Positions 13,301-22,256 of a stretch of 64,000 nt of DNA are shown here, one piece after another. Within the stretch, counting starts at the first letter, position 1. Each line of letters opens with the position of its first letter. The notes under the pieces were generated by a model that saw nothing but the letters and a program-made list of their open reading frames with translations, did not search any database and had not been told where the DNA came from. Origin of the DNA: Loripinus fragilis (Eukaryota; Mollusca; Bivalvia; Lucinida; Lucinidae); NCBI GenBank assembly GCA_964019695.1, contig OZ026526.1:7149254-7213253 (forward strand). Reading direction: 5' to 3'. Position numbers and translations under genes: made by a program.

Positions 13301-16300
13301 GGGTACAAAGCCATCCTTAAAAATATATTTGTTTGCCGCACGGCAAACCAATATTTTTTTAAGGTCAGCCTAAAATTTGGAAAGCAAAAAACATGAATAG
13401 GTTGAATGAGTGACTGAGATACTTACCGTCATTCCTTTGAAATGCCCTGGTCTCTTATACCATGTCTGGGGATTGGCCTGAACTCCTTGTAGACCATTCC
13501 CGTTCAGACAGGCACAGAGATGGTCCATCAAGCCATTACAATAGATGAAACAATTCCCCTTCTGAAATCTCTGGGGCTTCTTCTGGGCCTGCAGCCGGAT
13601 CTTCACCACATCTAGCGGGGTCACTGAAACAACACAAACCATTATCATAGTGGACATGTTTTTGTTTTCTGTTTGATTTGATTCTTTACGTCTCATCAAC
13701 AATCTTTCAGTTATGTAGGGACAGGTCTACCTGGGTTGAACCAGTACTATGACTTGCTCAAGGACACAACGCAGTGACGCCGGTGTGGCTTGAACCCGCA
13801 GCCCCTCGGTCTCGAGTCAAGCACTCTACCACTGAGCCTCTGCGCTCCCTAGTGGACATGTTAAAGTACATTTACACTATCAGAGTGTCAAACGGTTTGG
13901 ATCCAGATCAAGACCAATGCTCTGTTTTCTGATGATATTGGGACAAAATAATCGCAGCTGAGAGAGGGAGGGGGCCCCTGGGTTGTGAGGTTAAGATATG
14001 TAATTTGTAGGCAGGTGAAGATCATGATGGCAGAGGAACAGATAAGCCGCTTTTGAGGGTATTAAAGCAATTAAATTTGTGAAAAAAGCAATTATTTTCA
14101 AATGAAGGGGTAACAAAAAGCAATTTGATTTTGGAAAAAGCAATTGTTTTCTAAATGATGGGGAATCGAAAACCAATTAATTTTGGAAAAAGCAAAAAAA
14201 AACAAGCTCTTAAATATGAATACACTCCATCATGGTAGTACACCTCCTGTTCGTTGTGATGTTCTCCTTTGTCACAGTCATTTACTTATTCTTCCTTGAT
14301 ACAAGCAAGTCATGCTAAAGTATTTGCACAAAGTACTTCAATCTGTGTTTCTAATAGGTACTTATAAATAAGCAATTTTAAAAATATATGTGGGGTAAAA
14401 AATATTTTTAAGCAATTGTTTTTGAAAAAAAGCAATTGATAAAAATCTAGTGCCCAGGGTAAATACCCAATTGAACTGAAAGCTTATCTGGACCTCGGAT
14501 GATGTTTCTTATTTCTCAACCAAAACATATGGTGTGGGTACTCAAAAGAACTGTCTCAATGAGATGGTTCTTTTGAGCACCCAAAACACATATTTAAATT
14601 GATGGGTAAGAAAATAATCAGCCTTTTACGCTCAAACAGTTTCCTTATCTGTACCTATGTTGATATAAAGGGAGAAGAAACTATCAATGTCAGAGTAACT
14701 TAACCAACAACCATATAATGTGACAATATCATTCATAACTTAAACCTTGTCTTGCTGAACACAGATTTATTGTTTTTTTTTTAAATCACTGTAGATCCAG
14801 ATCAGCTGGCTTCTGCTGAAACCATCTGATCAGGATCCACACTGCAGGGAAAAAGACTAGCAGTGGCCCTGTAGCCCACGGCCCCTAAATATTGGGTTGG
14901 TTCCCTATAGTTTTTGAAAAAAAATATCCATACCAGGGACCATACCCCATGTTAATTTTGAATTTTGCCAGTGTGGGCCCCTATAAGTCAAAATATTAGT
15001 CTTCATGCCTGCACTTTGATATTAATACATGTACATGCTTATAACTGGAATGTTACAAGTTAATAGGATATAAATTGGGGAGAAGTGTAGTAAATAAAAA
15101 ATATTCAGCATGGCAAGGGTTAAAAAGTAATATAATCTGTAAAAGAGACAGAAATTTTACAAGTCATCAAAGTATACTATACAAGACTAAATAAGTATAT
15201 AATAGGGCTTTTGGGTCACTGTAAACTTTAAAGGATTCAAATCTGTGCATGTTTCGGCTATTTCATCTACTCAAGAAGAGTAATCAGGGCTCTCTTATCC
15301 TTTTTTGGGGAGTGGGGCAGGGACCCATGGAATTGGGAAAATTAGCGGCATTTTGACTAAAATTGGGAAATTTGACATCGCCCTTATGTATGAAGTTTCC
15401 ATTGCTAGATTGATTCCAATAATTAAACTTACCTCAGTGTACTATGAGAAAAGGGAGAGAAAGAAGCAAGTGTAAATATTTATGTAACAATATGTTTTGT
15501 ATTTGTATTATATAAAACAAAGATGGAGAACCAATAAAATTAAATTCGAGATTCCAATTAATTTGATATGCAAATTGGGAATTTTTTGTCTGGAATAGGG
15601 GAAAAAATAATCAAGGTATATAAATGAAAATTATTCTATGCATCTTCAAGATAATTTATTTCTCTATAAAATGAAAAATATCATTGAAATCAAGATTATG
15701 ATTACTTGGCAATTCAAAATAAGACAGTACAACCCTAAATTTGAAAGTCACGATTGTGATGGTATTTGAACTTCACAAAAAACTTGATACCGGGTATAAC
15801 CTCAGCCTCAATGAACTTGCATACTGCTGAATATCTCTTTGATTAATACCAGCCCACACTCGGTTGATATCCCCTTGCAGGGTTCTCACAGAAATTCAAA
15901 ACATAATTTCATGATTTTTCCATGATTTTCCATGATCAAAAATGTAATTTCCTTTTTTTTACAGCCTCCAACCTCCCCTTTTAGCAGCATCTTCACCACG
16001 CTGAGCATAAATGAGGAATGTAGCAACAACAGCATGCTTGTAGACCATGCATGCATTTTGAAATGATTAAAACTCAAAACCACCAGTAGCCAGAAAACTA
16101 GCTGTCGGACACCAGCTAATTTTCTGGCAACTGATGGCTTCATCAAATTATTTCACAAAATTCCATGATTTTTCAGTTTTTTTTCTCAAGTTCCATGACT
16201 TTTCCCTGCATGGAACTTTTTTAGTGATTTTCCAGGTTTTCCATGATTTCTAGAGCTTGCGGGAACCCTGCCTTTGCCATGTGGCAAGATTGGGCTGCTG

Positions 16301-19300
16301 AGGAAGGGCATGAACATGTGATTTCATCAAGTCCAAAGATGATCAATTGGATTGAGATCCGGACTTTTTGCAGGCGTGTTGATAAGATGAATGTTGTTCG
16401 TTGCCAACAGGTTCTGAGTGGTCCTGGCTGCATGACAAGGGGCAGTGTCCTGGATCAATCCCATGCCGCAGTTCATGCTGATGTGTGGAATCAGGTGCGA
16501 TAGAAGCAGAGATTTTCCTAGGCCTGATTCAGGGCCTTTCCCAATTTAAAAATGAGCAAAAACTTCCCAAAATGGTGTAAATCATTCCCAATTCATTAGT
16601 TCTACATTTTGGTGAAATTTCATGAAAATCCGAACAAAAATAGCAAAGTTACAGATTCATGAAAATTTGCATCGTGCACCAGTCATTTGCAACCACGTCC
16701 CGCCGAGGCCGGGGAATAGCGGGTATATTGATTTTTCCATATGCAAAGCCCAGGTAAACTCCCTGCACTGCAGGGAATTTGTTTGGTCAAATTCCTGCTA
16801 AAAGTCCCCGCCCCCGGGGAATTACTTCCTGATTCATGGGTATTTATCATGAATCCCTGCAATAAACCTACTAGAAAGTCGTACTGATAATAAAAAAAAA
16901 GTTGTGGAATCTGGTGACATTCTTCTGTTCACCTCGAAATTTTTCCATCCGAAGCATGGCAACTGATAAACTTGATATTACTGCAATCACGGATGTATAC
17001 TACCCTGGATAGGAAACTGCTATAGATTTGCTAGTAATTGTTTCCCGATGATTACCGCGTCCAAATACAGGTAAATCCGATAATTTGACTGACCACTAAG
17101 TGACTTTACAAATATCGAGATCCATACGTGTTAGGATACGTTTTCCTAATGTTCCAGCAACTTGGGGGTAACGGTAGTACAGTGAATTTAATGCCATTAA
17201 ACTGAGAATTCCTCCAGCTACAATTTGATACCAAACAAGCCAGTGTTCTCGAGAAAAAATACCCAAGAAAAAAATATCACGCATCAGGCTTTCATCCACT
17301 ACGCGGACATGGAAAACAAAGTAAGGAAGAAGGCAAAATCTCTTTTCATATAAGTCTAACATCCTTTTTGTGAGACATAGGCAAACCGTGCAGACCCAGA
17401 TCAGACACAGCAGAACACGGCGTCTGATCAGGGTATCCACTGTTTGCTTTCAGAATGTTCTATGAAAATTCGAATAAAAATAAAAAATGCCACCTAACAC
17501 CCCTTAAAACGAAAAAGGACTGGTCCAATTGACTGGAATGGGAAATTCTATTGTGCGTAAATGGGTTTAATAGTGAGATTTAAATAGAAATTTGGTATCT
17601 TTTGTTAAATTCTTGTGACATAAATCTGTTAATAGGCTATTAATTTATTGTCTCACTTAAAAATTAGACGGTTTGGTTGAAAAGATAATAATAATGCGGA
17701 AATAATTACTGCTCCATGACACCCTACCAACCCTAGTTAATTGTTAAACAAACACTTAAGGGAATTAAATGAATTGTATCTATGGTTGACAAAGCATCGT
17801 TTATTATTAAAGATGTTTTCACTCTTTTAAACTCTGCGATGTGTTTAAATTCTGGAGGCAATGTTTAGGTTTCTGACATTTCCGCCATTTGTTAAGTGAA
17901 AATACGAAAAAAAGACGAATTTGCCAGCATCTTAACTGCATGGTTCTATTTTGTTTTTGCTAAAAAAATCGATATTCCAGTTAGGAAATATGTGCACTTC
18001 ATGTATCAAGTGTCAAGTATATCCAAATTACTCACATTAATTAGCTTTAGAATCGACAATTTCGGTGGTAAAATTGAATGTTTATCATTTTACCTCTTTT
18101 TCATATCGTCTCTGCAACCTAAGTTCGCAATATAACGATATTCTACAAAGAACCAATTAAGGACAACTATATTAACGTTCAGGAATTTAAAGAATTACAC
18201 TCATTGAACTCTTTACATTGTCACAATTACAGTGACAAATGCCTCTGTAAAATTCTGATTTCCACCATTTTCAAGATGGCGGATTGTACCCAATTTACGC
18301 GTAGGCAATAATATTGGTGAAAAATGATATGTGCCCAATCCAGGTAGTACACATCCGTGCTGCAATCTATTCTAAATGGACGCTCATTTTTCTTAATAGA
18401 AATAGATTATTTTTCATTCTAAATCATGTTAACAGCCAGAATAAAACACTTCTTCAACTTACTCTCGATTTGTTGTCGTTCCGCCATATTGAAATCTCGC
18501 ATCTCGCGATACTTCAAATCCCGGCGAATATTCTGTCAAAATACCACACTATATCCCGGTAAAACCCGGTAAAAACGCACCGCTATTTCCCCCACTGTTT
18601 TGGCGAGAATCAAAAGCCTGGCATATCCACGGCACTGCCGGGACACCTCGAAGGTAAAATCACGGTACTTAAGCCCCGCTATCCCCGGCCCTCAGGTGGG
18701 ACGTGGTTGCAAATGACTGGTGCATTAAGTGTGAATGAAAACAGGTTTTCATTCACATTTTTATACAAATATTCTTGAGGTTTTATGAAGGGAAATTGAA
18801 GCAGCTAATTTCTTATATCCATGTTTTTTAATCAATTTAAAATTGCAGTCCAGTCCTTTTAGACTGCATCAAGTTTTCCCAACTTTGATGGTCCAAATGC
18901 TTTTTCCCCCAAATTAACAGGCCCCTGGCCCCGACTTCAGAAATGTAAGAAAATCCCTGAGGACATCAGTTTGATATTTCTGAGCGTTCAGGTTACACTG
19001 GCATTTTTGTTTGCGTTGAGACCTCCCCCCTCGGTTCGAACCGATCAGATGCATGATCATAGGCTATTGGAATTGAAAAATCTGTCCCTTGCGACCACCT
19101 CCCTCGGCAAGCCTCCTTAGGCCAATTGGTGGTCCTTGAGACGGATTTTTCTATCCCACCCTCACACTAATAAATAACAGATCAGACCGAGAGCCAGCTT
19201 ACATGCTCAGAACTGTGACATTGAGATAAAATAATTGCTCCAGATAAGAGAGGAGAGTGTTGACGTCCAACAGCACCAGATAAGATGTGGCTGGAGTTCT

Positions 19301-19552
19301 TCAAAATATAGAGACCTTTCTAATTAAAGTGCCAACCACTGGACTTAAGTTTCCCGCATAAACAAAAGCTGTCTTCAATCTGAATACAAAAAGTTATTAT
19401 CTGGACCAATGGATTCGAACTTTTCACCTTTTTTCAGAACATCAGAAATCAGTGTCACGTTTCCAGAACTTACCGAACACGGAAGTGAGGATCGCGCCCG
19501 AACATGAAGAAACCATCTGCTGAAAGGCATTTAAACTCGTTGTAGCAGACAT
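1824..19552 (-). CDS. SLC25A40: Mitochondrial carrier, SLC25A39/SLC25A40 group (partial gene, exons 1-6)
   Basis: Inner mitochondrial membrane carrier; human SLC25A39 and SLC25A40 are needed for import of glutathione into mitochondria. Six exons give 254 codons in one frame with GT-AG introns: 19552-19474, 13623-13427, 12398-12331, 7099-6966, 4188-4015, 1933-1824. The first carrier signature is [12 protein letters not shown] (residues 29-40), the second [10 protein letters not shown] (168-177). [20 protein letters not shown] (103-122) and LRDVPFS are typical of this subfamily and closer to SLC25A40 than SLC25A39. The first matrix loop has cysteines at 51, 55, 63 and 65. Human SLC25A40 is about 338 residues, so some 85 to 100 residues, including the third PxDxxK motif, should lie beyond position 1. 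Family assignment is secure; orthology to A40 rather than a single invertebrate A39/40 gene is inference. The introns are full of mobile repeats. Confidence 0.93.
1921..2730 (-). repeat. 65-bp tandem array of the exon 6 splice acceptor, 13 copies
   Basis: Thirteen near-identical units of 65 bp (one of 64) recur with AACCAATAAA at 1921, 1986, 2050, 2115, 2180, 2245, 2310, 2375, 2440, 2505, 2570, 2635 and 2700. Read on the gene strand, each unit has the acceptor TTTTTGCTTGTAG, then the first 33-35 bases of carrier exon 6 ([11 protein letters not shown]), then CTGTAAACTT. The copy at 1921 is the real exon start. In the other copies the exon frame runs on to a TAG that is the next unit's acceptor. 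Substitutions are few (TTA/TTT, ATG/ATA), so the expansion is recent or homogenised. Confidence 0.95.
2771..2938. mobile_element. MITE with CAGTAAAACCTGT terminal repeats
   Basis: Left end CAGTAAAACCTGTGTAAAAC and right end GACAGGTTTTACTG are inverted repeats. A second copy lies at about 37200-37420. The ends resemble widespread hAT-type non-autonomous elements; class is inferred from the ends only. Confidence 0.65.
3081..3287 (-). mobile_element. tRNA-derived SINE, copy 2
   Basis: Same family and orientation as 1371-1590, with a clearer head: GGCTCAGTGGCAGAGTGC (A box) and GGTTCGAGCC (B box) on the minus strand, TCCTTGAGCAAG in the body and a CAAATCAAACAAACC tail. Confidence 0.85.
3764..3895. 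mobile_element. Hairpin MITE (CATATGTT family), copy 2
   Basis: TTCTCAACCAAAACATATGT at the left pairs with ACCCAAAACATATG at the right. The core differs from copy 1 (GATCCAACTTAGTCATATT), showing decay of the centre. Confidence 0.7.
4015..4188 (-). CDS. SLC25A40: SLC25A39/40-like exon 5 (second signature)
   Basis: Acceptor ATTTCAG, donor GTATTCTA; phase 1 to phase 1, 58 codons. It carries [20 protein letters not shown], the second PxExxRxK signature, followed by a matrix helix with [20 protein letters not shown] and the start of helix 4. The donor GTATTC is weaker than the others in the gene. Confidence 0.93.
4329..4370. repeat. Poly-A tract
   Basis: About 42 consecutive A followed by seven T, in carrier intron 4. 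It could be a slipped homopolymer or the tail of a retroposed repeat on the plus strand. Confidence 0.95.
4600..4762 (-). mobile_element. tRNA-Thr-like SINE
   Basis: On the minus strand, GGGTTAGTGGATAAACC (A box), CTTGTAAGCCAGGGATC (anticodon-stem region as in tRNA-Thr) and CAGGTTCATTCCCTGG (B box and T arm) are followed by GTAGGACGTTAAAC and a poor tail. It is a SINE head, not an intact tRNA: the acceptor stem does not pair. Confidence 0.65.
4791..4855. repeat. Short hairpin, GCAAACAG family
   Basis: AAACAGTGAAGACCCTGATG and its near-complement (CATCACGATCTTCTCTGTTT) flank GAAATGCAGCATAATGCTGC. One of at least seven hairpins in the window with the same ends but different cores. Confidence 0.75.
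5031..5255. mobile_element. Palindromic MITE with GTTATAAAACTTTTT ends, copy 1
   Basis: Left end GGTTATAAAACTTTTTATG and right end AAGAAGTTTTATAACCTCC are inverted; internal TTAACATTTATGAGCATGAT pairs with the left half. The second copy is at 52525-52752. Confidence 0.7.
5870..6910. repeat. Degenerate tandem repeat with GGACGGACAG-type tail
   Basis: Units of about 125-130 bp beginning near TTTGATATGCAACATGA recur at about 5956, 6081, 6211 and 6340, each followed by a GACCTTTTGACCCC-type purine/pyrimidine motif. The block ends in a GGACGGACAGAAGGACCGAC tail and TCCCTCCGACTTTGTCGGGG. A 137-residue open frame at 6070-6483 comes from the repeat itself (its residues repeat VAYQIKADD) and is not called as a gene. 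Confidence 0.75.
6966..7099 (-). CDS. SLC25A40: SLC25A39/40-like exon 4 (helices 2-3)
   Basis: Acceptor CTGACAG, donor GTAAGAGC; phase 2 in, phase 1 out. It completes the Leu codon and reads [20 protein letters not shown] and on to [12 protein letters not shown], covering the second helix, the cytosolic loop and the start of the third helix. The open frame visible beyond the donor is intron. Confidence 0.93.
7406..7640. mobile_element. MITE with palindromic TGAAAATGA core, copy 1
   Basis: Central arms TCCCATGAAAATGATATAAT and its complement around TTGGTCTTACTGAGACCAAA; ends GGGCGGATCTAGG and CTGGATATGTC. A second copy is at 61398-61590. Confidence 0.65.
7682..7825. mobile_element. Hairpin MITE (CATATGTT family), copy 3
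   Basis: Contains TGAGCGTAAAATTGTAATTA, TCAGTTTAAACATTTGTTGT and CTCAAAAGAACCGTCTCAAT, shared with the other copies; the 3' arm is degraded. Confidence 0.65.
7890..8410. repeat. Dispersed repeat, GACCTTTTGACC family
   Basis: Two units with TTGATATGCCACATGACCAT, CACCCCTGGGGCATGACC and CTGATATGTTTTGTATCTTT. The same sequence in the same orientation occurs at 11680-12190 and, more diverged, at 5870-6560. Open frames here are repeat-derived. Confidence 0.75.
8411..11640. other. Carrier intron 3, no gene recognised
   Basis: AT-rich sequence with no exon-like open frame showing a recognisable domain. Weakly related stretches near 8707-8830, 9250-9350 and 11300-11670 (GGGGGAGTTCC, TTACATAG.GTTCTG) hint at an old dispersed repeat. 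Confidence 0.5.
11680..12200. repeat. Dispersed repeat, GACCTTTTGACC family, with G tract and tail
   Basis: Closely matches 7890-8410. It carries a run of about 26 G at 12012-12037 and the tail ACGGACAGACGGACGGACAG followed by GCAATATCCCCTTCGC, which looks like the end of the element. Confidence 0.75.
12331..12398 (-). CDS. SLC25A40: SLC25A39/40-like exon 3 (matrix helix)
   Basis: A 68-bp exon with acceptor TTTTCCAG and donor GTAAGTGATG, phase 0 in and phase 2 out. It encodes [20 protein letters not shown] then PT and a split Leu codon. This is the amphipathic matrix helix and the EGxxSLWxGLPPTL motif that follows the first signature in mitochondrial carriers. Confidence 0.93.
12425..12665. 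mobile_element. MITE fragment, GGATCCAG family with GAAACGCC palindrome
   Basis: ATCCAGAAAGTTTTGTCAGA resembles the ends at 20629 and 52197. The central palindrome CAGTGAAACGCCATTTCGGC/GTTTCCCTGG recurs at 38860-38890, 39090-39130 and 49080-49115. It starts 26 bases from carrier exon 3. Confidence 0.6.
12666..13426. other. Carrier intron 2, no gene
   Basis: AT-rich intron. One inverted pair at about 13190-13245 (TTCAGCATTTTGAGGCTGAC with its complement) and a smaller one at about 13315-13365 (AAATATATTTGTTTGCCG with its complement). Confidence 0.6.
13427..13623 (-). CDS. SLC25A40: SLC25A39/40-like exon 2 (first signature, cysteine loop)
   Basis: Acceptor TTTCAG before TGACCCCGC, donor GTAAGTATC; phase 1 in, phase 0 out, 66 codons with the shared one. 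It holds [13 protein letters not shown] and the matrix loop with [15 protein letters not shown] (cysteines 51, 55, 63, 65), then [12 protein letters not shown]. The NGLMDHLC block is nearly identical to SLC25A40. Confidence 0.95.
13663..13851 (-). mobile_element. tRNA-derived SINE, copy 3
   Basis: Best preserved copy: on the minus strand GAGGCTCAGTGGTAGAGTGC (A box), GGGTTCAAGCC (B box), TCCTTGAGCAAG and tail AATCAAATCAAACAG. It begins 40 bases upstream of the exon 2 acceptor and shares the orientation of the two other copies in this gene. Confidence 0.88.
13990..14470. repeat. Low-complexity AAAAGCAATT repeats
   Basis: AAAAAGCAATT and related words recur about ten times between 14065 and 14440. 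Probably a degenerate simple repeat or an old MITE; no coding support. Confidence 0.5.
14505..14640. mobile_element. Hairpin MITE (CATATGTT family), copy 4
   Basis: Most complete copy: TTCTCAACCAAAACATATGG, AAGAACTGTCTCAATGAGAT, GTTCTTTTGAGCACCCAAAA, then the common 3' flank GTAAGAAAATAATCAG and TTTTACGCTC. Confidence 0.75.
14641..15877. other. Carrier intron 1, dispersed repeat fragments
   Basis: Holds a GATCCAGATCAGC/CTGATCAGGATCC hairpin (about 14793-14845) related to the GCAAACAG family and an AATTGGGAAAATT-type fragment (about 15300-15380) also seen near 4565, 16545, 18880, 24050 and 48280. No exon found. Confidence 0.5.
15878..16270. mobile_element. hAT-like MITE with CAGGGTT ends
   Basis: Begins CAGGGTTCTCACAG and ends GCGGGAACCCTG; both sides carry TTCCATGATTTTTCC repeats. 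CAGGG-type ends suggest hAT, but I see no clean 8-bp target duplication. The open frames here are inside the element. Confidence 0.6.
16675..18724. mobile_element. 2.05-kb DNA transposon with 27-bp terminal inverted repeats
   Basis: TGCACCAGTCATTTGCAACC (continuing ACGTCCC) at 16675 is exactly inverted at 18698-18724. Inside the ends, CGGGGAATAGCGGG at the left and CCCCGCTATCCCCGG at the right extend the symmetry. No transposase open frame is present, so it is non-autonomous. A GCAAAC hairpin (17381-17447) is nested in it. The superfamily is not determined; TGCA may be target duplication rather than terminus. Confidence 0.75.
17381..17447. repeat. Short hairpin, GCAAACAG family
   Basis: GCAAACCGTGCAGACCCAGA at the left against GATCAGGGTATCCACTGTTT at the right, with AGACACAGCAGAACACGGCG between them. 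Confidence 0.7.
18725..19473. other. Carrier intron 1, exon-proximal part
   Basis: Contains an old AATTGGGAA-type fragment near 18880-18960 and an imperfect inverted repeat near 19030-19160 (TCCCCCCTCGGTTCG; GATTTTTCTATCCCACCCTC). Nothing coding seen. Confidence 0.45.
19474..19552 (-). CDS. SLC25A40: SLC25A39/40-like exon 1 (start codon, helix 1)
   Basis: Starts at the ATG read from 19552 and ends in phase 1 before GTAAGTTC. It encodes 26 residues, including [19 protein letters not shown], which matches the start of the first transmembrane helix in this subfamily (human has PLQQMLASCTGAILTSV). The start is chosen because it lies just upstream of this conserved stretch and has G at -3. No presequence is expected for the family. 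Confidence 0.88.
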
Positions 19553-19760
19553 ATCAGATGTTTTTTATCGCCTGCAGTTTTTTTTTCAGCCCATTTTTCT
19601 TCGCTTTAACCTCACGCACCGACACATGTTGGTAAACATATCAGACCAGTTATCTCCCCTAGCTTGCGTAAGCTTCCCGAACGTCCAGCAACCCCTGGTG
19701 AACAAAATTAAAAACTATAATTGATTTGTTTCCCTTAGACCATTGGCAGCCTCAGCGTCC

Positions 19761-19972
19761 GAGCCGCGACATGAGATTTCCAGCCACCAGCAAAGGTTCT
19801 GACCTGCCTGCGCCCACACGCAGTCTGATCACAGCCTTTGCTAGTCGCTTGAATATTCGGGGAATATTCTATGACTGTTAAGTTACGGACCATTTTGAGT
19901 TTCTAAGCTTAAAAGAAGGCTGCACAGGTCCGTCTGAGTCTACACTTGTCAAAATGTCACATGTCGCGGCTC
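19761..19972. mobile_element. MITE with GAGCCGCGACATGAGATTTCC ends, copy 1
   Basis: GAGCCGCGACATGAGATTTC at the left and GTCACATGTCGCGGCTC at the right are inverted. The interior has the CGCAGTCTGATCACAGCCTT block shared with the copies at 21612 and 21857. It lies about 200 bp upstream of the carrier start codon. Confidence 0.7.
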
Positions 19973-20628
19973 ACAAGTAGAAATCTATACAAATAGATGA
20001 GGACTCAGGCTAGAGTTTAAGGCGTAATCAACCTGCACGTAATCCTCGCGAGGGGGTGTTGCAGAATCTAAAGAAAGAAAAAAAGAAAGAATTTAGACTT
20101 CTAGTAACGATCGATTTGTCTATACTGAGTCCGAGGTCAAAATGGACGTTTAAAGCGCGCATACATGCACAGGAGCTTGAAGTTCGATCCTTATATAATA
20201 TCACTTCTAAATCCCTGGCGTAATGATCATAATTTGATCGTGCCAGTATTAAGAGAAAGAACCCTAAAACCGAAAAACTCATAGTACGTAATGACATTGC
20301 GAGCTTTGGTTTTGATGCTATAGAGGTGAGCTTCAAGCTCCTGTGATATATGGGACACGCATCAGCCCATACATGTACAATATTGAGGCTTGTATAGGGG
20401 GGGGGGGGGGGGCTATCAATATCCCATATCCCTTGAAGTTTACAGGCAAATTGGCAAATATCCCCATAATTAATTTCCGAAGTAACCCATATCCCTGAGT
20501 CATTTTTTTTAAACTAAAATATTGAAAACAGTATATCCTATATCCCTGGAAGTAAAATGGATAGTATCCCATATCCCTGGAAGTAAAATGGCAAATATCC
20601 TGTATGCATATATCCCATATACAAGCAT

Positions 20629-20881
20629 GCGCGGATCCAGGAATTTTCGTCAGGGGGGGGGGGGGGTCCAGGTCAGTCTGACAAAAAAAAGCTCTGACAA
20701 GTTTTTTTTTTTTAAATGGTTAATTTAAATAAAATATATCATTTTTCAAGGTTCCAGAGGGGTCCAACATTTTCCAGGGGGTCCAACGGGGGGTCCAATT
20801 GCTTATTCCCTATAGAAACCCATATAAATTGTGATTTTCCAGGGGGTCCGGACCCCCTGTCCCCCCCTCTGGATCCGCACT
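20629..20881. mobile_element. MITE with GCGGATCCAG ends, copy 1
   Basis: GCGCGGATCCAGGAATTTTC at the left; TCTGGATCCGCAC at the right. The interior is rich in GGGGGGTCC/GGACCCCC. A shorter copy is at 52197-52330. Confidence 0.75.
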
Positions 20882-21275
20882 TGACAAGCCTCAGTATTCG
20901 ATCTTTTAAGCGCACATATACTCTTGAAAACGCACACTGAATGCTTTAGGGATTGTGTACACTTTTCCTGTAAATGGAGTGGTTCAAGTTTCGAATGCAT
21001 CGTGTGGTTGAAAAAAAGTTTGACTACTAACCGGGTGACGTCATCAGAATTTAACAAGATCAAGACCATCTGATATGGGTCTACACTGATTTCAAAATTG
21101 GGTATACAATTTTTAAAAAAGTCAGTATACACACAGAGGTATTGTATGGGCCAGGCCCCCAGAAAACCTGCTTTTTATATTCGAACGTATCTGATCTGTC
21201 TGCGCAGCTGTACAGTCTGAACATTACTTTTGCGGTTCGCTTACTGGAAAATAAAAAAAAATATATATACTTTTT

Positions 21276-21354
21276 ACCCAACAGGCACATGACGTCGGAA
21301 TAACGTCGCATCGACGTTGATACGACGTTGTTTTAGGTTGTGTGCCTGCTGGGT
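21276..21354. mobile_element. 79-bp MITE with ACCCAACAGGCAC ends and ACGTCG repeats
   Basis: ACCCAACAGGCACA and TGTGCCTGCTGGGT are terminal inverted repeats around GACGTCGGAATAACGTCGCA and similar ACGTYG words. This type of short element is common in animal genomes. Confidence 0.75.
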
Positions 21355-21611
21355 TCCCTTGGTTAAAATTAGCCGATTCTAGTCAGCGTATAAGATATGC
21401 GATCAAATGGAGCAAAGATTGGTCTGATTTTGTGATGCTCAGTTTAATCTGAGTCTCCTCTATGTTGCGGCATTTCTTATATATAAGCACACGAGACGCG
21501 TAGAAAATTATCGCTTTAATAGTGTGAATGTTACATTATCACGGGTTATATTTTTTTTCCGGTAGACGTTGCAAGAAACGCGTGGTACTCTGCGCCAACG
21601 CATCCTCAAAT

Positions 21612-21848
21612 GAGCCGTGACACGTGATTTCCAACAATGTGTTTTTTTGACTAGTGTCGATTCAGACGAGCCTGTGCAGCCTCCTTTGAAGCTTAGAAAC
21701 CTCAAATGAGGTTAGGTATGTAGCCTAACACTGATAGAATAATCAAGCGACTAGCAAAGGCTCTGATCAGACTGCGCGTATGCGCAGGCTGATCTGATGC
21801 TTTGATGGTCGCACATACCACATTGTTGGAAATCTCATGTCGCGGCTT
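21612..21848. mobile_element. MITE with GAGCCGTGACACGTGATTTCC ends, copy 2
   Basis: GAGCCGTGACACGTGATTTC plus CAACAATGTG at the left pairs with CACATTGTTGG plus AAATCTCATGTCGCGGCTT at the right. Interior CTGATCAGACTGCGCGTATG as in copy 3. Confidence 0.8.
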
Positions 21849-21856
21849 AAATGTAT

Positions 21857-22070
21857 GAGCCAATGCATAAGATTTCCAACAATGTGTCATTTTGACATGT
21901 GTAGACTCAGACGAGCCTGGACAGCCTCCTTTTAAGCTTAGAAACTCCAAATTGTGTTTCAGCCAGTAGCGACTAGCAAAGGCTCTGATCAAACTGCGCG
22001 TATGCGCAAGCTGATCTGAGGCTTTGCTGGTCGCACATACCACGTTGTTGGAAATCTCATGCACTGGCTC
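21857..22070. mobile_element. MITE of the same family, copy 3
   Basis: GAGCCAATGCATAAGATTTC at the left and GAAATCTCATGCACTGGCTC at the right; the ends differ from copy 2 in the first 12 bases yet remain inverted to each other. It sits 8 bp from copy 2 in the same orientation. Confidence 0.8.
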
Positions 22071-22256
22071 ATTATTAAAGACCATGCAATTGCGATGGCA
22101 CAGCGCGTCACGTCTAACGCATAGAACTCTCTATTATTATTTGAATGTTGACGCGGGTTTCGGTCTTTCAATGTCTCTCATATTAATTAGGCCCTTACGC
22201 AGCTAACGTTAGAATCGATAATCAATCTTGACAACTGCTTCAGAGAATCGTGCTTC

